Shown here piece by piece: positions 55,014 to 64,000 of a DNA stretch of 64,000 nt. The stretch is from Acinetobacter pittii ATCC 19004 = CIP 70.29. Its GTDB lineage: Bacteria > Pseudomonadota > Gammaproteobacteria > Pseudomonadales > Moraxellaceae. The stretch covers positions 355,906-419,905 of the forward strand of contig NZ_KB849786.1 in assembly GCF_000369045.1 (NCBI RefSeq), written 5' to 3'. Within the stretch, counting starts at the first letter, position 1; every line of letters starts with the position of its first letter. The notes under the pieces were generated by a model that saw only the letters and a program-made list of their open reading frames with translations, was not told the origin of the DNA and made no database searches. Position numbers and translations under genes: made by a program.

Positions 55014-56864
55014 ATGCTCAAACGGAGCATTGCTTTTGCTTTATTGGCTGCTGCTGGACACGCTTATTCTGCCGATATTCAAGTCACAACTACAACTGAT
55101 GAAGACGTCGATAACACGGTCTGTTCATTACGCGAGGCTGTCGAACTTTTAAATAAACTTAATTCAAGCGATTCTAAGGTTGTTGCGTCTGTAAAAGATG
55201 GTTATCGTGGCTGTGCTAGTGGTGACTCAAATAATATTATTTTGCAAAGAGATAAAGAGTACACACTTAATGAAAAAATAAAGATAACAGCTCCTCTGAC
55301 AATTAGTACTGCTAAAAATGATTCTACGCTAGTTGATACCGATCAACCAGGTTCGCATAACGCTACAATAAAAATGATTGGTACTGATCAGTTATTTAAA
55401 ATTGATGATGAAAGTATTGAAAAAGCATCAATTTCTGTTTCGCTAACTGATCTTAATTTACAAGGTGCGGGTTTAAAATTTAAAGCCGTCACTGGTGGTT
55501 TGATTGATAATCATGAAATATTGAAAATTCAAAACTCTCGTTTAATTGATGGATACGCAGCTCAAGGGGGAGCAATTTATAATAGAGGATTGGTCACGAA
55601 AAGTGGCCAGACCTATGGGTTCGTCACAATTACCAATACTCTTATTCAAAATAATAAAGCAACACAAGGTGGAGTAATTTATAGTGAGCAGCCTTTGTAT
55701 TTGATCACGCAGTCTGTGATTCGAGACAATGAAGTTAGTTCTGCTGCTGGATCACTTTTCTTCAGTGCAAATAAATTTGATGATGAAAGTACAGGGGGAT
55801 ATTTAAGCCAGCGTTCTACCGGTCTGAGTAACAGTACTTTTTTTCATAATAAAGTAGGTTTTATTGCAAATGTTCAAGATGGGATGTTTGTTAATAACAT
55901 TACGATGATTAAAAATGATAAAGGATTATTTCTAGATGCTCCCCAAGGTAATGCTTCTATTTCAAATAGTGTTTTAGTTGGAAATACGATCAACTGCCAG
56001 GCTACTAGTGCCGATAAAGCAATTATACAAAGTAATTTGGTGACAACAGAATGTAATAGAAATGCGACCTCTAAGCTCCCTAATATTCTTTATCCTGCTA
56101 ATGAAAAATTAATAGCAGGTAGTACAGATGAGGGAGTATGCGATGTAACAGCGAAAGAAGGTTTATTTTGTCCTTTTAACACTCCTAAAGATAGTTTTTT
56201 AGGTTTTTTTAAGCCTCGACTTTTAGAAAGTTATAATACTTTAGCTGACTCCTTAATTATTAATAAAGGTCGTTTATATAGTGACGGCACTTCAGTCGGA
56301 TTAGCAAGCTGTGAAAGTGTTGATCAACGTGGGAAAAAACGTAGCGGTTATGATGAGCTATGTGATCTTGGCGCGATTGAATATATTTTAGATACTGAGA
56401 TATCCTCAGTAGGTCAAGATATTAGATATGGCCAAGTTGCAAAATTTAATATTCTTGGTTCTCTAAGTGAAGCAGATTTAGTGACTCCAGCTACGTGTAA
56501 GCGATTGTTTGGCGAGCGAGCTGATGGAAAAGAATGGCAACCGGGATGCCTTAGAATTAAACAAAGTACAGACACACCAGTTTCTAAAGGCAGTATAACT
56601 TTAGATCAAAATGGAAATGTAATTTATACGCCAAATGGGAACTGGCATGGCGCGGATATTTTTAGTATTCAGGTTGTTACGAGTGTGTCTCGATTTAATG
56701 AAGGCGTAGAGTTTCAATATATCACTATCCCGACAAGAATTGTTCAGGATCCTTTATCTGGAATTGAAGACAAATCTGTCAGTACCGGAGGTGGAGGTAG
56801 TGTTGGTGGGGCCTTTATTTTAGGTTTATTAGGTTTAATTGCTTTACGCCGTTTCAAGTCATAA
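55014..56864 (+). CDS. CSLREA / GlyGly-CTERM surface protein (rhombotarget A-like), copy 1
   Basis: A 616-residue exported protein. Signal peptide [20 protein letters not shown]. It has the CSLREAV motif near residue 37, a right-handed parallel beta-helix-like middle with repeated N-rich turns ([25 protein letters not shown]), then a cadherin-like segment ([21 protein letters not shown]). It ends in a GlyGly-CTERM sorting tail: GGGGSVGG, a hydrophobic helix ([12 protein letters not shown]) and RRFKS. Such tails are cut by rhombosortase, and GlyGly-CTERM proteins are often exported through type II secretion. The start is set by aaggag six bases before the ATG at 55014. A paralogue follows after 14 bp. 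Confidence 0.87.
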   Translation: MLKRSIAFALLAAAGHAYSADIQVTTTTDEDVDNTVCSLREAVELLNKLNSSDSKVVASVKDGYRGCASGDSNNIILQRDKEYTLNEKIKITAPLTISTAKNDSTLVDTDQPGSHNATIKMIGTDQLFKIDDESIEKASISVSLTDLNLQGAGLKFKAVTGGLIDNHEILKIQNSRLIDGYAAQGGAIYNRGLVTKSGQTYGFVTITNTLIQNNKATQGGVIYSEQPLYLITQSVIRDNEVSSAAGSLFFSANKFDDESTGGYLSQRSTGLSNSTFFHNKVGFIANVQDGMFVNNITMIKNDKGLFLDAPQGNASISNSVLVGNTINCQATSADKAIIQSNLVTTECNRNATSKLPNILYPANEKLIAGSTDEGVCDVTAKEGLFCPFNTPKDSFLGFFKPRLLESYNTLADSLIINKGRLYSDGTSVGLASCESVDQRGKKRSGYDELCDLGAIEYILDTEISSVGQDIRYGQVAKFNILGSLSEADLVTPATCKRLFGERADGKEWQPGCLRIKQSTDTPVSKGSITLDQNGNVIYTPNGNWHGADIFSIQVVTSVSRFNEGVEFQYITIPTRIVQDPLSGIEDKSVSTGGGGSVGGAFILGLLGLIALRRFKS

Positions 56865-56878
56865 TCAGGGATGAGACT

Positions 56879-59296
56879 ATGAAAAATTATAAGAAGGCAT
56901 TATTAGCGTTAGCTGTGCTTGCAAATATGCCACTTTTTGCTGATACCACAAATAAAAGAATTGAGGTCACAACTTTTGCTGATGAAGATGGTGAAAATAC
57001 GAACGCATGTTCATTAAGAGAAGCTATTAAAGTTGCAGAAACTCGTAAATCCGCTTATGGGTGTACTGTATTTAGCCTCGATACTGATCAGGTAATTCAG
57101 TTAAAAGCTGGAACTTATACTTTAAATAAAGAATTGGTGCCCAATGCTAATATTTCTATTTATGGCTATGGTGAACGTGAAGAAGATAAAATTTGGTCAG
57201 AAAAGAATGTTTTAACAAATGACTATCCTGCTCTACCAGAACTTAAAACACGTATTAATGCTGCGGGCAAGTCGCGTATATTTAACACAGCGGAAAATCA
57301 AAAAGCTCTATTCCTGCAAAATATTATTATAGAAAATGGTATAGCTTCAAATCAAGGTGGGGCTATTTATGCGGGTGGTAATGTTACATTATTAAATTCT
57401 CAAATTTTAAACTCTCAAGCTCCAAAAGGTGGAGCTGTTTTTCTTGGTGGTAGCGGAGTAAATTTATCAATAACTCATTCCCTCTTGCAAGGCAATCAAG
57501 CAAGTACTGGTAGCGTGTTAGCTATGAGTTGTAAAAATGGTACTGAGTATGCCAAACGAGAGGTTACTCTTACATCCTCAAGTATTATCAAGAATGGTTC
57601 GAGCAATTCTGCTAGTACATTTGAATTTTGTGGCGAGCCGAAAGCTACTTTTACAATTAATACAATTGCTCAAAATATTGCCAGCACTGTAAATGGGGTT
57701 ATTTTAAAATTTACAGGAGATGCGATTCCTGGTAATACAACAAATCCATCAACTATTTTAAGTGGTGGAAGTAGTTTAAAGCTACAAAATAACACTATTG
57801 TTGAAAATAACGCACATACAACTTTCCTATATGACAGTTTAGGTGGGAAAGAATTGAATTTTAATATAATTGGATACAATCCAGTTGGATATGCTTGTCG
57901 ATATTTAGCAGGCTCAGCAGCTGATTTGAAGAACTCAGGTCTTAGATTATCTTTTAATGCACTAAATTTAAGTAATAATACTGATAAATGTGATTTACCA
58001 ACAGAGGTACTTTCGTCAGCTAATAAGACAATTGATATTTCAGGTGTTCCATTTAACTCTTTACTTGAGCGCCATGAAAAAGCTGAAGCAGTAACTGGTT
58101 TTTTACCACTTTATTTTCCATTGGTAGCTGCTGGAAAAGAAGATTTAATAGATGTAGACCCTGAGAGTAAAGCTATATGCGCTGATATAGATCAACGTGG
58201 TTTAGCTCGACTCCCAACTAATAAACTATATTATCAGCCCGATAACATTGCTCGTAATAGCTGTGATATAGGTTCAGTAGAACTAATGAAATTAACTGCT
58301 GGTGATTTAAGAGGTTTAGGCAACAGCTCTCTCACTACTTTACTTGAGGGATACCAAACCCAGTATGATACTGCAGAAAAAAATCTCACTAATCCACTTT
58401 ATTCATATTTGTGGAATGTCTTAAAAATAGATTTGGCAAATTATAAAAATCTTCTTGATCAAACTAAAGCAAATGCAAAATACCGAGCGATCTATATTGA
58501 TTTGAAGGCAAATGGCTTACCTTTGCCAAATGAAGATAGTAGCCATCTTCTAAAGTTTTTTAATAGTACGGACTATAATATTAGTCTTGAATCTGTTGGA
58601 ACAGGATTGATAGATGACAAAGTTGCAAGCACGGAAAAAGACGATAAACTTTTTTGTGAGTGGAATAGTGCTTTACAGCAAATTATATTCTATCGATCGG
58701 ATGATATTACTACTCAAGCTGGTGACTACAACTATTGTAAATATACGATTAGTAGTAAAGATGGTTCTACTCAATCATCTGGTCTTTTAGAAGCACGATT
58801 TGATAATGTTGCACCTGTAGCAAGTGATAGTAAAGTTGTATTCCAATATTTAGCAAATGAAATAATTCCATTAAATTTACTTAAATACGCAAATGATGAT
58901 GGAGATGGTCCAGCTAATACACTTATTACAAAGCCTAATAAACCTCAGTTTGCAGACTTGCCTATATATTTGCCAAGTAAAACTTCAAAAGATGGAATTT
59001 TTACAGTAGTTAAGGCAGATAGAGAAGGCCCTTGTCCAGGTGAAGATAAGGATAATACTTGTTATGGTGGTAATATTTATATTCAAGCTAAAAATAGTTT
59101 TAATAACTTCAATGATACATTAACTTATTACGTATATGATGCTGATAATAAAATTTCAAATGCAGGTACTATCAGTTTAGTGAGTAGTAATACTACTGCT
59201 GGAGGTGGTAATAGTGGAGGCGGTGGTGGCAGCTTGGGAATTTTATCTTTAGCATCGTTACTTGGTTTAGCAGCTTATAGACGCTACCGTAAATAA
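56879..59296 (+). CDS. CSLREA / GlyGly-CTERM surface protein (rhombotarget A-like), copy 2
   Basis: An 805-residue paralogue of the preceding protein. Signal peptide MKNYKKALLALAVLANMPLFA. CSLREAIKV is near residue 45; beta-helix turns (GGAIYAGGN, GGAVFLGGS) follow, then a block DIDQRGLARLP matching VDQRGKKR in copy 1. A coiled or linker region without a counterpart in copy 1 lies at about 485-560. The C-terminal domain (ASDSKVVFQYLANEIIPLN) leads to the tail GGGNSGGGGGSLG, a hydrophobic helix (ILSLASLLGLAAY) and RRYRK, a second GlyGly-CTERM. It is cotranscribed with copy 1 and ends at a strong terminator. No rhombosortase gene lies in this window. Confidence 0.87.
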   Translation: MKNYKKALLALAVLANMPLFADTTNKRIEVTTFADEDGENTNACSLREAIKVAETRKSAYGCTVFSLDTDQVIQLKAGTYTLNKELVPNANISIYGYGEREEDKIWSEKNVLTNDYPALPELKTRINAAGKSRIFNTAENQKALFLQNIIIENGIASNQGGAIYAGGNVTLLNSQILNSQAPKGGAVFLGGSGVNLSITHSLLQGNQASTGSVLAMSCKNGTEYAKREVTLTSSSIIKNGSSNSASTFEFCGEPKATFTINTIAQNIASTVNGVILKFTGDAIPGNTTNPSTILSGGSSLKLQNNTIVENNAHTTFLYDSLGGKELNFNIIGYNPVGYACRYLAGSAADLKNSGLRLSFNALNLSNNTDKCDLPTEVLSSANKTIDISGVPFNSLLERHEKAEAVTGFLPLYFPLVAAGKEDLIDVDPESKAICADIDQRGLARLPTNKLYYQPDNIARNSCDIGSVELMKLTAGDLRGLGNSSLTTLLEGYQTQYDTAEKNLTNPLYSYLWNVLKIDLANYKNLLDQTKANAKYRAIYIDLKANGLPLPNEDSSHLLKFFNSTDYNISLESVGTGLIDDKVASTEKDDKLFCEWNSALQQIIFYRSDDITTQAGDYNYCKYTISSKDGSTQSSGLLEARFDNVAPVASDSKVVFQYLANEIIPLNLLKYANDDGDGPANTLITKPNKPQFADLPIYLPSKTSKDGIFTVVKADREGPCPGEDKDNTCYGGNIYIQAKNSFNNFNDTLTYYVYDADNKISNAGTISLVSSNTTAGGGNSGGGGGSLGILSLASLLGLAAYRRYRK

Positions 59297-59308
59297 ACGA
59301 TATAAAAT

Positions 59309-59336
59309 AAAAAAGCCTCCAATTGGAGGCTTTTTT
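59309..59336. terminator. Hairpin terminator after GlyGly-CTERM genes
   Basis: Fourteen-base perfect self-complementary arms (aaaaaagcctccaa and complement) with T6 on both strands. It lies between convergent genes. Confidence 0.92.
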
Positions 59337-59400
59337 ATAAGAAATGAAATCAAAATAATTGAGTGATTAGATTTCACCTATTTAATCACTAAACAATAAA

Positions 59401-59790
59401 TTAGTGCTCTAAATACTTATTCATGTATTCTTCACGAATTGCTGTTCTTTCTTCACCATTCGCTTTAAGCATCCGCTCACGTAAGTCTTTTCGCTCTTGC
59501 GTACTCATTTTTTGCCATGCTTCACGCATTTTTTGTTTTTCAGCTTCAGGAAGTTGAGTAAACCAGTCCATACGTTGCTGTAAGTTGGTGCTTTGATTCG
59601 CTGGTAGCTCTTTTAAACTCTGGTAACGTTTAATGACTGCACGTTGCTCTTCTTCGGAAAGGGCATCCCATGTGTCATCCACTTGTGCATTGGCATCTTT
59701 AGAAAAAATCCAAAAGCGTTCAAAACCTGCAAAACTTGTCTGCAAGAAACTTAATGAACACAGGATAAGCGCTAACTTTTTAGCTGCCAT
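59401..59790 (-). CDS. DUF3106 domain exported protein
   Basis: A 129-residue protein. The signal peptide (AAKKLALILCSLSFLQTSFA) is followed by a helical, highly charged DUF3106-type region with repeated WDALSEEEQ, WFTQLPEAEKQKMREAW and MSTQERKDLRERM units. Family function is unknown; periplasmic sensing or chaperone-like (CpxP-like) roles are only guesses. The start is set at the ATG at 59790, and a GTG at 59808 is the alternative. It is the last gene of the sigma-factor operon and overlaps the preceding gene by 11 bp. Confidence 0.8.
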   Translation of the reverse strand: MAAKKLALILCSLSFLQTSFAGFERFWIFSKDANAQVDDTWDALSEEEQRAVIKRYQSLKELPANQSTNLQQRMDWFTQLPEAEKQKMREAWQKMSTQERKDLRERMLKANGEERTAIREEYMNKYLEH

Positions 59791-60100
59791 GTTGTACTTT
59801 ATCCTCACCCAACACCATTAACATCTCTAAATCTTCCACCATTTGTGGAGATAATTTAGGATTAACGATCACTTGATTTTGTGGCTTATCCACAATCTCG
59901 ACTGAGTTAGGCAGAATAACAAAACCTGTAATTGCTGCGGCAAGTGCGAAACCAGTCATTTTCCAGACACTATAATAAGAGGCTGGTTTTTGTTGAATAT
60001 GGTCAAGCACATGATTCATGACCACTGTTTTATTTTTATGGTGATCTGCCAAACTATCAAGTTTGGATGTCACCTTTTTAGTGAAATCATCATGATTCAT
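59780..60100 (-). CDS. Single-TM protein, candidate anti-sigma factor
   Basis: A 106-residue protein of no clear family. N-terminal charged, probably cytoplasmic region of about 45 residues (NHDDFTKKVTSKLDSLADHH), one TM (MTGFALAAAITGFVILP), then a short C-terminal segment of about 40 residues (LSPQMVEDLEMLMVLG). Its start overlaps the 3' end of the sigma-factor gene by 11 bp. Topology and linkage match an anti-sigma factor anchored in the membrane, with the DUF3106 protein as possible periplasmic partner. The function is inferred from position only. Confidence 0.7.
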   Translation of the reverse strand: MNHDDFTKKVTSKLDSLADHHKNKTVVMNHVLDHIQQKPASYYSVWKMTGFALAAAITGFVILPNSVEIVDKPQNQVIVNPKLSPQMVEDLEMLMVLGEDKVQHGS

Positions 60101-60725
60101 CAGAACCTCCCAAGGGATTTAAATGTGCCAAGTATTCTCTAAGTCCCTGAATTGCTCGGTGATAATGGGTTTTCACACTACCTTCGGTACAGTTCATGAT
60201 CTGAGCTGTTGTATGGGTGTCAAACCCTTCCCACGCACGTAACATAAATGCCTGTTGTTGACGAACAGGTAGTTTTTCAATTGCTTCCCGAATTTCCTCT
60301 ATCGTTACTGCTTGATCGAGAAAATCTGCAGGATTAATAGCTTTTTCATCAACTACATCGATAACTTCGTCGTCGTCATTATCCAGACTAACTTTTTTGA
60401 AGAATGAAAATGGGTTTGCTCTACGAGCTTCTTTGCGGCGCCAATCTTGAAGTTTGTTATTCAAAATAGTGTAGAACAGGGGATACCATTCTTCAGTACT
60501 TTTATCGGCATAAGATTTGTGTAAAGCAATAAATGCTTCTTGAACCAAATCCATCGCAATACCTTGTTGACCTTGGGTAGCACTCTCCATCATTACCAAA
60601 GCACGACCAGTAACATCTTGCATGAAAACTTTCAGGCGTTGCTCAGCCGTGCTGGCATGAGCACTAGATGTTTCCGATCGAGACTTTTTCGGTGCTAAAT
60701 CCATGGAGATGGAAAATCCTGTCAT
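60090..60725 (-). CDS. RNA polymerase sigma factor, ECF type
   Basis: A 211-residue sigma-70 family protein. Region 2 covers roughly residues 30-110 (GIAMDLVQEAFIALHKSYA, LFYTILNNKLQDWRRKEARR) with an acidic linker (DNDDDEVIDVVDEKA). Region 4 lies at the C-terminus (EAIEKLPVRQQQAFMLRAWEGFDTHTTAQIM, then CTEGSVKTHYHRAIQGLREYL) and carries the helix-turn-helix. It is the first gene of an overlapping three-gene operon. The ATG at 60725 has aaggtg about ten bases upstream; the frame extends to 60761. The regulon and inducing signal are unknown. Confidence 0.88.
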   Translation of the reverse strand: MTGFSISMDLAPKKSRSETSSAHASTAEQRLKVFMQDVTGRALVMMESATQGQQGIAMDLVQEAFIALHKSYADKSTEEWYPLFYTILNNKLQDWRRKEARRANPFSFFKKVSLDNDDDEVIDVVDEKAINPADFLDQAVTIEEIREAIEKLPVRQQQAFMLRAWEGFDTHTTAQIMNCTEGSVKTHYHRAIQGLREYLAHLNPLGGSDES

Positions 60726-60863
60726 TGGACATACCCACCTTATCTTCAATATATCTCTCATATAACGTTGAAAAGAGGTGGGAGGTTGACAACAATCGGT
60801 TATTTTTTACTAGTGTAATTGATTTTTTTCACAAATATGTGCGATGTAAAATAAATTAACGTT

Positions 60864-61640
60864 TTATTGGCGTTGGCGAACCATCTCAAAAAAACAAATA
60901 GATCCTGCAATTGCCACGTTTAATGACTCTTGTCCACCCGGTTGAGGAATAGTCACTGATTGTGCGTGATCTAACGCGTAATCGCTTGCACCTTGACCTT
61001 CATTTCCTAAAATCCACACACACGGTTTAGATAGGTCTTTTGAGTAAAGACTGGTTGAGCGATGAGAGCTAGTAACAAAAACCGGGATTTGAAATTTTGG
61101 AAGGATATCTGTCAGCTGGAAGTTTTCAAAACAATGTAAGCTAAAATGAGCGCCCATACCTGCTCTTAAAACTCGTGGTGACCAAAGTGATGCAGAGCCT
61201 TGTGTGCAAATGATTTGTTTAATATTTGCTGCTGCTGCTGAACGTAGAAGTGTACCTACGTTACCCGGATCTTGAATATTTTCTAGAATTAAGGTGTCTA
61301 CATTGTAGTCGATAGTTGATGCAGTTTTAGGTAAATCAATAATCGCTAAACAAGGTAAGCTTGTGCCTAATGTGCTCAAATCTCTATATAAAACTTCACT
61401 AATAACAAAGATATGGCCTTGATGTAGCTCTGTTATTTTCTTTAAATCTTCGTGTTCTAATGCTTGTTCTGTCGTGAATAAAGAAAAAATCTTCTTTTGC
61501 TGTTGTAACCAAGCCAAACAAAGATGGGTGCCTTCAAGAACGGTTTGTTGGTGCTTTTTTCGGGCGTTACTGAGTTCGATTAATCCACGCAAATGTTTAA
61601 TTTTTGCATTGTCTTTTGATTCTAAAAAAATAACCGCCAT
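60864..61640 (-). CDS. SpoU/TrmH family RNA 2'-O-methyltransferase
   Basis: A 258-residue SPOUT methyltransferase. An N-terminal substrate-binding region (KIKHLRGLIELSNARKKHQQ, about residues 12-70) is followed by the SpoU domain. Motif 1 is ILENIQDPGNVGTLLRSAAA, motif 2 WILGNEGQGAS, motif 3 IPQPGGQESLNVAIAGSI. SAM-dependent ribose methylation of rRNA or tRNA is expected. The target cannot be assigned between RlmB-like and TrmH-like groups. A weak hairpin separates it from fbp, which is on the same strand upstream. Confidence 0.88.
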   Translation of the reverse strand: MAVIFLESKDNAKIKHLRGLIELSNARKKHQQTVLEGTHLCLAWLQQQKKIFSLFTTEQALEHEDLKKITELHQGHIFVISEVLYRDLSTLGTSLPCLAIIDLPKTASTIDYNVDTLILENIQDPGNVGTLLRSAAAANIKQIICTQGSASLWSPRVLRAGMGAHFSLHCFENFQLTDILPKFQIPVFVTSSHRSTSLYSKDLSKPCVWILGNEGQGASDYALDHAQSVTIPQPGGQESLNVAIAGSICFFEMVRQRQ

Positions 61641-61658
61641 AAGAAAATATCCAACAAA

Positions 61659-61684
61659 AGGGCACCATCATACTATGATGCCCT
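61659..61684 (-). terminator. Weak hairpin between fbp and the methyltransferase gene
   Basis: An agggca...tgccct stem with a 3-nt bulge (agggcatcata pairs with tatgatggtgccct read on the minus strand), followed by a T4 run on that strand. It may terminate fbp partly. Confidence 0.5.
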
Positions 61685-61699
61685 AAGTAATTAAAATTA

Positions 61700-62671
61700 T
61701 TAGTGGTAGCTTGTTACGCGTTCAACTTCATTTTTAGAACCGATAATCACAGGTACACGTTGGTGAAGTTCTGTAGGTTCAATCTCTAGAATGCGTACAC
61801 GGCCAGTAGTTGATGCACCGCCTGCTTGTTCAATAAGCATACTCATTGGGTTTGCTTCATACATTAAACGTAAACGACCTGCTTTTTTCGGATCTTTTAA
61901 GTCGTATGGGTAAAGGAAAATACCACTGCGACATAAAATGCGGTGAATATCACCCACCATACATGCTACCCAGCGCATATTGAAATCTTTTTCACGAACA
62001 GATGTCTTGCCTGCGAGTAATTCATCAATATATTGTTTTACGGGTTGTTCCCAATGACGCTGGTTAGAGGCATTAATTGCAAATTCTTGAGTATCTGCTG
62101 CAACCTGTACATTCTCATTCGTCAGCAAGAAAGTTTGAGTTTCTGGATCTAAAGTAAAGAATACTACGCCATTTCCTACAGTTAAAGCCATCATAGTTGA
62201 TGGGCCATAAAGTACATAACCAGCAGCAACTTGCTGTGTGCCAGCTTGCATGAAATCGTTTGCTTCTGTTACTGCATTTTTTGCAGGCAAAATAGAGAAA
62301 ATCGTACCTACACACATATTGATATCGATATTGCTTGAGCCATCTAATGGATCAAATAAAACGAGGTATTTACCATTTTCTTGTGCAGGTGTGAACTCAT
62401 CAAGCTCTTCAGAAGCGAGACCGCCTACGTGCGGGTGTACTTTTAAAGCATCAATTAAATAGTCATTCGAAATCACATCAAGTTTTTTCTGTGTTTCACC
62501 CTGAACATTTTCATTGCCAGCACTACCTAAAATACCAGCCAGAGCACCTTTTTGTAAGGCTTGGTCGATTGTTTTACAGGTCGTGGCAATAGTATCGATG
62601 ACTTGAGCCAACTCAGGTGTTAGATTCCCTTTTTGTTGTTGTAAAAATTGGGACAAAGTGAGGTTGGACAT
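61700..62671 (-). CDS. fbp: Fructose-1,6-bisphosphatase class I
   Basis: A 323-residue class I FBPase, the gluconeogenic enzyme. [32 protein letters not shown] (metal and phosphate site), [13 protein letters not shown] and [19 protein letters not shown] are the family blocks. The start is the ATG at 62671, nine bases after aggag; the frame reads back ten codons further. Gluconeogenesis is essential for growth of Acinetobacter on acids. Confidence 0.95.
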   Translation of the reverse strand: MSNLTLSQFLQQQKGNLTPELAQVIDTIATTCKTIDQALQKGALAGILGSAGNENVQGETQKKLDVISNDYLIDALKVHPHVGGLASEELDEFTPAQENGKYLVLFDPLDGSSNIDINMCVGTIFSILPAKNAVTEANDFMQAGTQQVAAGYVLYGPSTMMALTVGNGVVFFTLDPETQTFLLTNENVQVAADTQEFAINASNQRHWEQPVKQYIDELLAGKTSVREKDFNMRWVACMVGDIHRILCRSGIFLYPYDLKDPKKAGRLRLMYEANPMSMLIEQAGGASTTGRVRILEIEPTELHQRVPVIIGSKNEVERVTSYH

Positions 62672-62856
62672 AAAAAAACGCTCCTGTGCTTCAAGCATCA
62701 AAATGAGTCAGATAAATACGTGGCATATTCTAGATGAGAATGTCACAAAATAAAAATTATCTTACTTTATTTGTGTTGGATTTATGCTTACAAGCCCCAA
62801 TTAAAATGGTATGTTGATTGCATTACAAAGGATTGTATATTTTTAGGAGAATCGAA

Positions 62857-63042
62857 ATGACAACAAAGAAGTTTGATGCGACCCCCACAGCAGGTGAACC
62901 AATCAATCTAGATGAAATTTCGAAAGAAAATGTTCAGGAAGCTTGGAAAGATTATGAGGCAAAACCTGAATATAAAGATTTTAATAAACATGATTTGATT
63001 GAGTCCATGCAACATCCTGAAGAAGAAAAGAAATCTTCTTAA
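62857..63042 (+). CDS. Small acidic hypothetical protein, 61 residues
   Basis: A 61-residue charged protein with no TM segment or known domain (MTTKKFDATPTAGEPINLDE, then EAWKDYEAKPEYKDFNKHDL). The start has a strong ribosome-binding site (aggaga, 62845-62850); the frame reads upstream to 62818. The gene has its own strong terminator at 63048 and is monocistronic. It is probably a small protein conserved within Acinetobacter, without known function. Confidence 0.8.
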   Translation: MTTKKFDATPTAGEPINLDEISKENVQEAWKDYEAKPEYKDFNKHDLIESMQHPEEEKKSS

Positions 63043-63047
63043 GTAAT

Positions 63048-63079
63048 AAAAAACGCTCATATTATTATGAGCGTTTTTT
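63048..63079. terminator. Bidirectional hairpin terminator
   Basis: Thirteen-base perfect arms (aaaaaacgctcat and complement), a 6-nt AT loop and a T7 tail, between the convergent small gene and pal. Confidence 0.92.
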
Positions 63080-63091
63080 TATGCATATCCC

Positions 63092-63652
63092 TTATTTTAA
63101 TAAAGGAGGGACTGCTTCGTAATTAATCTCAACGCGGCGATTTTCTTTCCACGCTGATTCATCATGTCCCGCATTAACAGGAGCTTCTTTACCATAACTT
63201 ACAGCTTCAAGTTGCTGCGGGTTTACACCATTGGTAATTAAATAGCTTTGTACAGCTTTAGCACGACGCTCACCTAAAGCCATGTTGTATTCACGTGTAC
63301 CACGTTCATCTGTATGGCCTGTTAATGCAACTTTTGAATTTGCATTTGCGATAAGGAACTGAGCATGAGCTTGAAGTGTTTGGTAGTCTTCAGTAGATAA
63401 ATCGCTGCTGTCATAATCAAAGTGAACAACGCGTTTAGCCAAAGCCGCTTTATTTGCTTCAGTTACACCTTTAGATGAAGCACCTGCCAAATTTTGAGCA
63501 TTTAATGCAGCATCTTCACTTAAACCAGAAGTGTTTACCGTGCTTGGGTTTGTACCAGTCGTAGTCGTCGCTGCAGGTTTACGGCTAGCACAGCCTGTCA
63601 TTACGAGTGCTACGCTAAGAAAGGGTAGAGCTAAATATTTGATTGATTTCAT
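63092..63652 (-). CDS. pal: Peptidoglycan-associated lipoprotein Pal
   Basis: Pal of 186 residues. The lipoprotein signal ([17 protein letters not shown]) ends at lipobox MTGC, a Thr/Ala-rich linker follows, and the OmpA-C peptidoglycan-binding domain spans about residues 75-186. [33 protein letters not shown] and ENRRVEINY are its conserved blocks, with the meso-DAP-binding Asp and Arg. The start is the third in-frame initiation codon (ATG 63652), seven bases after ggag. It is encoded directly after tolB, the standard order, and joins outer membrane to peptidoglycan in the Tol-Pal system. Confidence 0.95.
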   Translation of the reverse strand: MKSIKYLALPFLSVALVMTGCASRKPAATTTTGTNPSTVNTSGLSEDAALNAQNLAGASSKGVTEANKAALAKRVVHFDYDSSDLSTEDYQTLQAHAQFLIANANSKVALTGHTDERGTREYNMALGERRAKAVQSYLITNGVNPQQLEAVSYGKEAPVNAGHDESAWKENRRVEINYEAVPPLLK

Positions 63653-63679
63653 GATCATCTCCGTCAATGGAATTAAAAG

Positions 63680-64000
63680 TTATTTTGGTGCCCAGGCTGG
63701 TTCACGTACTTCACCTTGTTCGCTTGGTAAATTCATACGGAAACGTCCATCAGTAGACATAATAGACAACAAGCCACGGTTGCCTTCACGAGTTGCGTAG
63801 ACCACCATTTGCCCATTTGGTGAGAAACTTGGTGATTCATCTAAACTAGTTGGGGTAAGAATATTGGTGATGCCAGTATTAATGTCTTGAATTGCAACTT
63901 TATAACTGCTGCCACTTGGGCGATGAACAAGTGCAATCTTTTTGCCATCTGCACTCAGAGTTCCACGTGCATTAAATGACCCTTTAAATGTCAAACGCTT
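63680..64000 (-). CDS. tolB: TolB, C-terminal part (5' end outside window)
   Basis: The last 107 residues of TolB, the periplasmic beta-propeller of the Tol-Pal system. The frame is open through base 64000, so the gene continues beyond the window. Propeller blades carry the WD40-like PD40 repeats: LSADGKKIALVHRPSG, ESPSFSPNGQMVVYATREG and GEVREPAWAPK. It is 27 bp from pal on the same strand. Confidence 0.93.
   Translation of the reverse strand, partial: KRLTFKGSFNARGTLSADGKKIALVHRPSGSSYKVAIQDINTGITNILTPTSLDESPSFSPNGQMVVYATREGNRGLLSIMSTDGRFRMNLPSEQGEVREPAWAPK

Noticed and set aside
1..64000. Mobile elements, prophage, CRISPR arrays, tRNA or rRNA genes
   Set aside because: No transposase, integrase other than XerC, phage gene, spaced short repeats or cloverleaf sequence was seen on reading; a dedicated scan for tRNA and insertion-sequence ends would settle this.

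Overview
The window is an ordinary, gene-dense chromosomal segment of an AT-rich gammaproteobacterium, almost certainly Acinetobacter (most likely the A. calcoaceticus-baumannii complex). The reasons are: Cif-type epoxide hydrolases; a single LolC/LolE-like permease beside lolD; two rhombosortase-target (GlyGly-CTERM) proteins of the rhombotarget A type; a comEC competence gene; and the GyrA sequence, whose quinolone-determining Ser is residue 81. This is an inference from recognised families, not a database match. No tRNA, rRNA, insertion sequence, prophage, integron or CRISPR array was found.

Layout. 1-3722: two tandem secreted Cif-like epoxide hydrolases (the first cut by the window edge), a third secreted serine hydrolase and an SDR, all on the + strand. 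3892-8835: a TetR regulator divergent from a two-gene RND efflux pump, with a perfect 29-nt palindrome between them. 8914-11027: a nitroreductase, then an SDR divergent from a second TetR regulator with its own palindrome. 11024-15860: glycerate kinase, then a YdeP/FdhF-like molybdoenzyme with its FdhD sulfuration factor. 15980-21018: a DUF1232 protein, pdxB-epmA (overlapping), a Tim44-domain protein and radA. 21362-24576: two amino-acid carriers (AGCS symporter and CycA-like permease). 24717-28825: lptM-lysA-dapF, an opposing LysE/RhtB exporter and xerC. 29287-34066: etfBA and gyrA.

34126-38960 (minus): an export operon, TolC-like, HlyD-like and two ABC-2 permeases, with no ATPase gene beside it. 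39348-43258: serC, an unlisted 48-residue membrane ORF, an unknown 313-residue protein, a YaiI family protein and a DMT permease. 43518-47946: lolC/E-type permease, lolD, comEC; then a convergent lipid-A-type acyltransferase whose end overlaps comEC by 48 bp. 49016-54676: S49 peptidase, alpha/beta hydrolase, purMN (minus), PerM and Hda. 55014-59296: the tandem GlyGly-CTERM surface proteins. 59401-60725 (minus): ECF-type sigma factor, one-TM partner and a DUF3106 protein in an overlapping operon. 60864-64000: SpoU methyltransferase, fbp, a small acidic protein, pal and the end of tolB.

The left 11 kb reads as an accessory detoxification and efflux region (hydrolases, reductases, two TetR repressors, RND pump). 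The rest is largely housekeeping: lysine/peptidoglycan precursors, PLP synthesis (pdxB, serC), purines, the outer-membrane machinery (LolD, Pal-TolB, LptM) and DNA replication/topology (Hda, GyrA, XerC, RadA). Start codons were re-chosen from ribosome-binding sites and family length wherever the longest reading frame looked over-extended.
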